A stretch of 12,535 bases of DNA, taken from positions 1 through 12,535 of the forward strand of contig JAIEMH010000003.1 of the NCBI GenBank assembly GCA_019752245.1, written 5' to 3'. The notes beneath the pieces are model-generated. The model did no database searches and was not told the DNA's origin. It was given only the letters and a program-made list of their open reading frames with translations. Both the position numbers and the translations under genes were made by a program. Positions 12,256 to 12,535 of the stretch are shown one piece after another. The stretch's first letter is position 1. Every line of letters begins with the position of its first letter. The stretch comes from Flavobacteriaceae bacterium (GTDB lineage Bacteria; Bacteroidota; Bacteroidia; Flavobacteriales; Flavobacteriaceae).

Positions 12256-12535
12256 ATGGCGGATCACAACGATTTAGGCAAACAAGGAGAAGAATTGGCT
12301 GTAGATTTTCTGCAAAAAAACGGCTATGAAATTCTAGAAACTAACTGGATTTTTCAAAAAGCCGAAATTGATATTATTGCACAAAAAGGAACTATTCTCG
12401 CTGTTGTTGAAGTCAAAACACGTTCGTCAATTGAATTTGGATTGCCGCAAGAATTTGTAAAACCCAAGAAAATCCAACTTTTAGTGAAAGCCGTAAATGA
12501 ATATGTAATTTCTAATGAATTAGATGTTGAAGTCA
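12256..12535 (+). CDS. YraN/UPF0102 family nuclease-like protein, 5' part
   Basis: Only the first 93 residues are present; the gene runs off the window end. The family is about 115-125 residues, so most of it is visible. The start MADHNDLGKQGEELAVDFL is the usual UPF0102 N-terminus, with a glutamate pair at E12-E13. The PD-(D/E)xK nuclease-like core follows: D39 in AEIDIIA and E52-x-K54 in VVEVKTRS. Members resemble Holliday-junction resolvase folds; a DNA-processing role is suspected for the family but poorly proven. It probably shares a transcript with the LD-carboxypeptidase, since the 33-bp gap holds only the ACTGA repeats and no terminator. Confidence 0.93.
   Translation, partial: MADHNDLGKQGEELAVDFLQKNGYEILETNWIFQKAEIDIIAQKGTILAVVEVKTRSSIEFGLPQEFVKPKKIQLLVKAVNEYVISNELDVEV

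Overview
The window is AT-rich chromosomal DNA from a member of the Bacteroidota, most likely the Flavobacteriaceae (Flavobacterium or a close relative). The reasons are the TAnnTTTG-type -7 promoter boxes, A-rich leaders without Shine-Dalgarno sequences, a secreted protein that starts its mature part with QVGINTTTP, and the gene set. It looks like ordinary chromosome. There is no transposase, integrase, reverse transcriptase, CRISPR array, tRNA or rRNA.

Layout. (1) 110-4563, minus strand: a five-gene run, probably one transcript read right to left. It holds a 115-aa protein of unknown function, a VOC/glyoxalase-fold protein, a small zinc-ribbon protein, a large membrane-anchored M28 metallopeptidase and a YeeZ-like SDR NAD(P)-binding protein. 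The middle genes are 1-3 bp apart. An imperfect palindromic repeat lies between the first two genes and supplies the stop codon of the first. (2) 4564-4800: a divergent regulatory gap with three 10-bp-phased repeats over a good minus-strand promoter. (3) 4801-6056, plus strand: two tandem short ssb paralogs, then a small HRDC-domain protein. The HRDC gene follows a long imperfect hairpin, and the 3' arm of that hairpin recurs inverted just beyond the HRDC terminator. (4) 6158-6721, plus strand: a 16-bp perfect palindrome that looks like a LacI-family operator, then a small secreted protein whose stop codon overlaps the stop of the convergent gene. (5) 6718-11168, minus strand: metG, an adenine/adenosine deaminase, a HAD phosphatase and a chloramphenicol-acetyltransferase-like gene, with short gaps suggesting one transcript. 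(6) 11260-12535, plus strand: an exported S66 LD-carboxypeptidase divergent from metG, then the start of a YraN/UPF0102 gene cut by the window end.

How the genes fit together. Most are housekeeping: tRNA charging, purine salvage, ssDNA binding, peptidoglycan peptide trimming and periplasmic or membrane proteolysis. The least explained part is 5525-6139, where an orphan HRDC protein is bracketed by related inverted sequences, one within a strong hairpin. The HRDC family as I recall it also appears beside reverse transcriptases of diversity-generating retroelements, but none is present here. No complete new system is demonstrated. The best leads are this HRDC module, the mosaic tandem ssb pair and the gene-boundary repeats.
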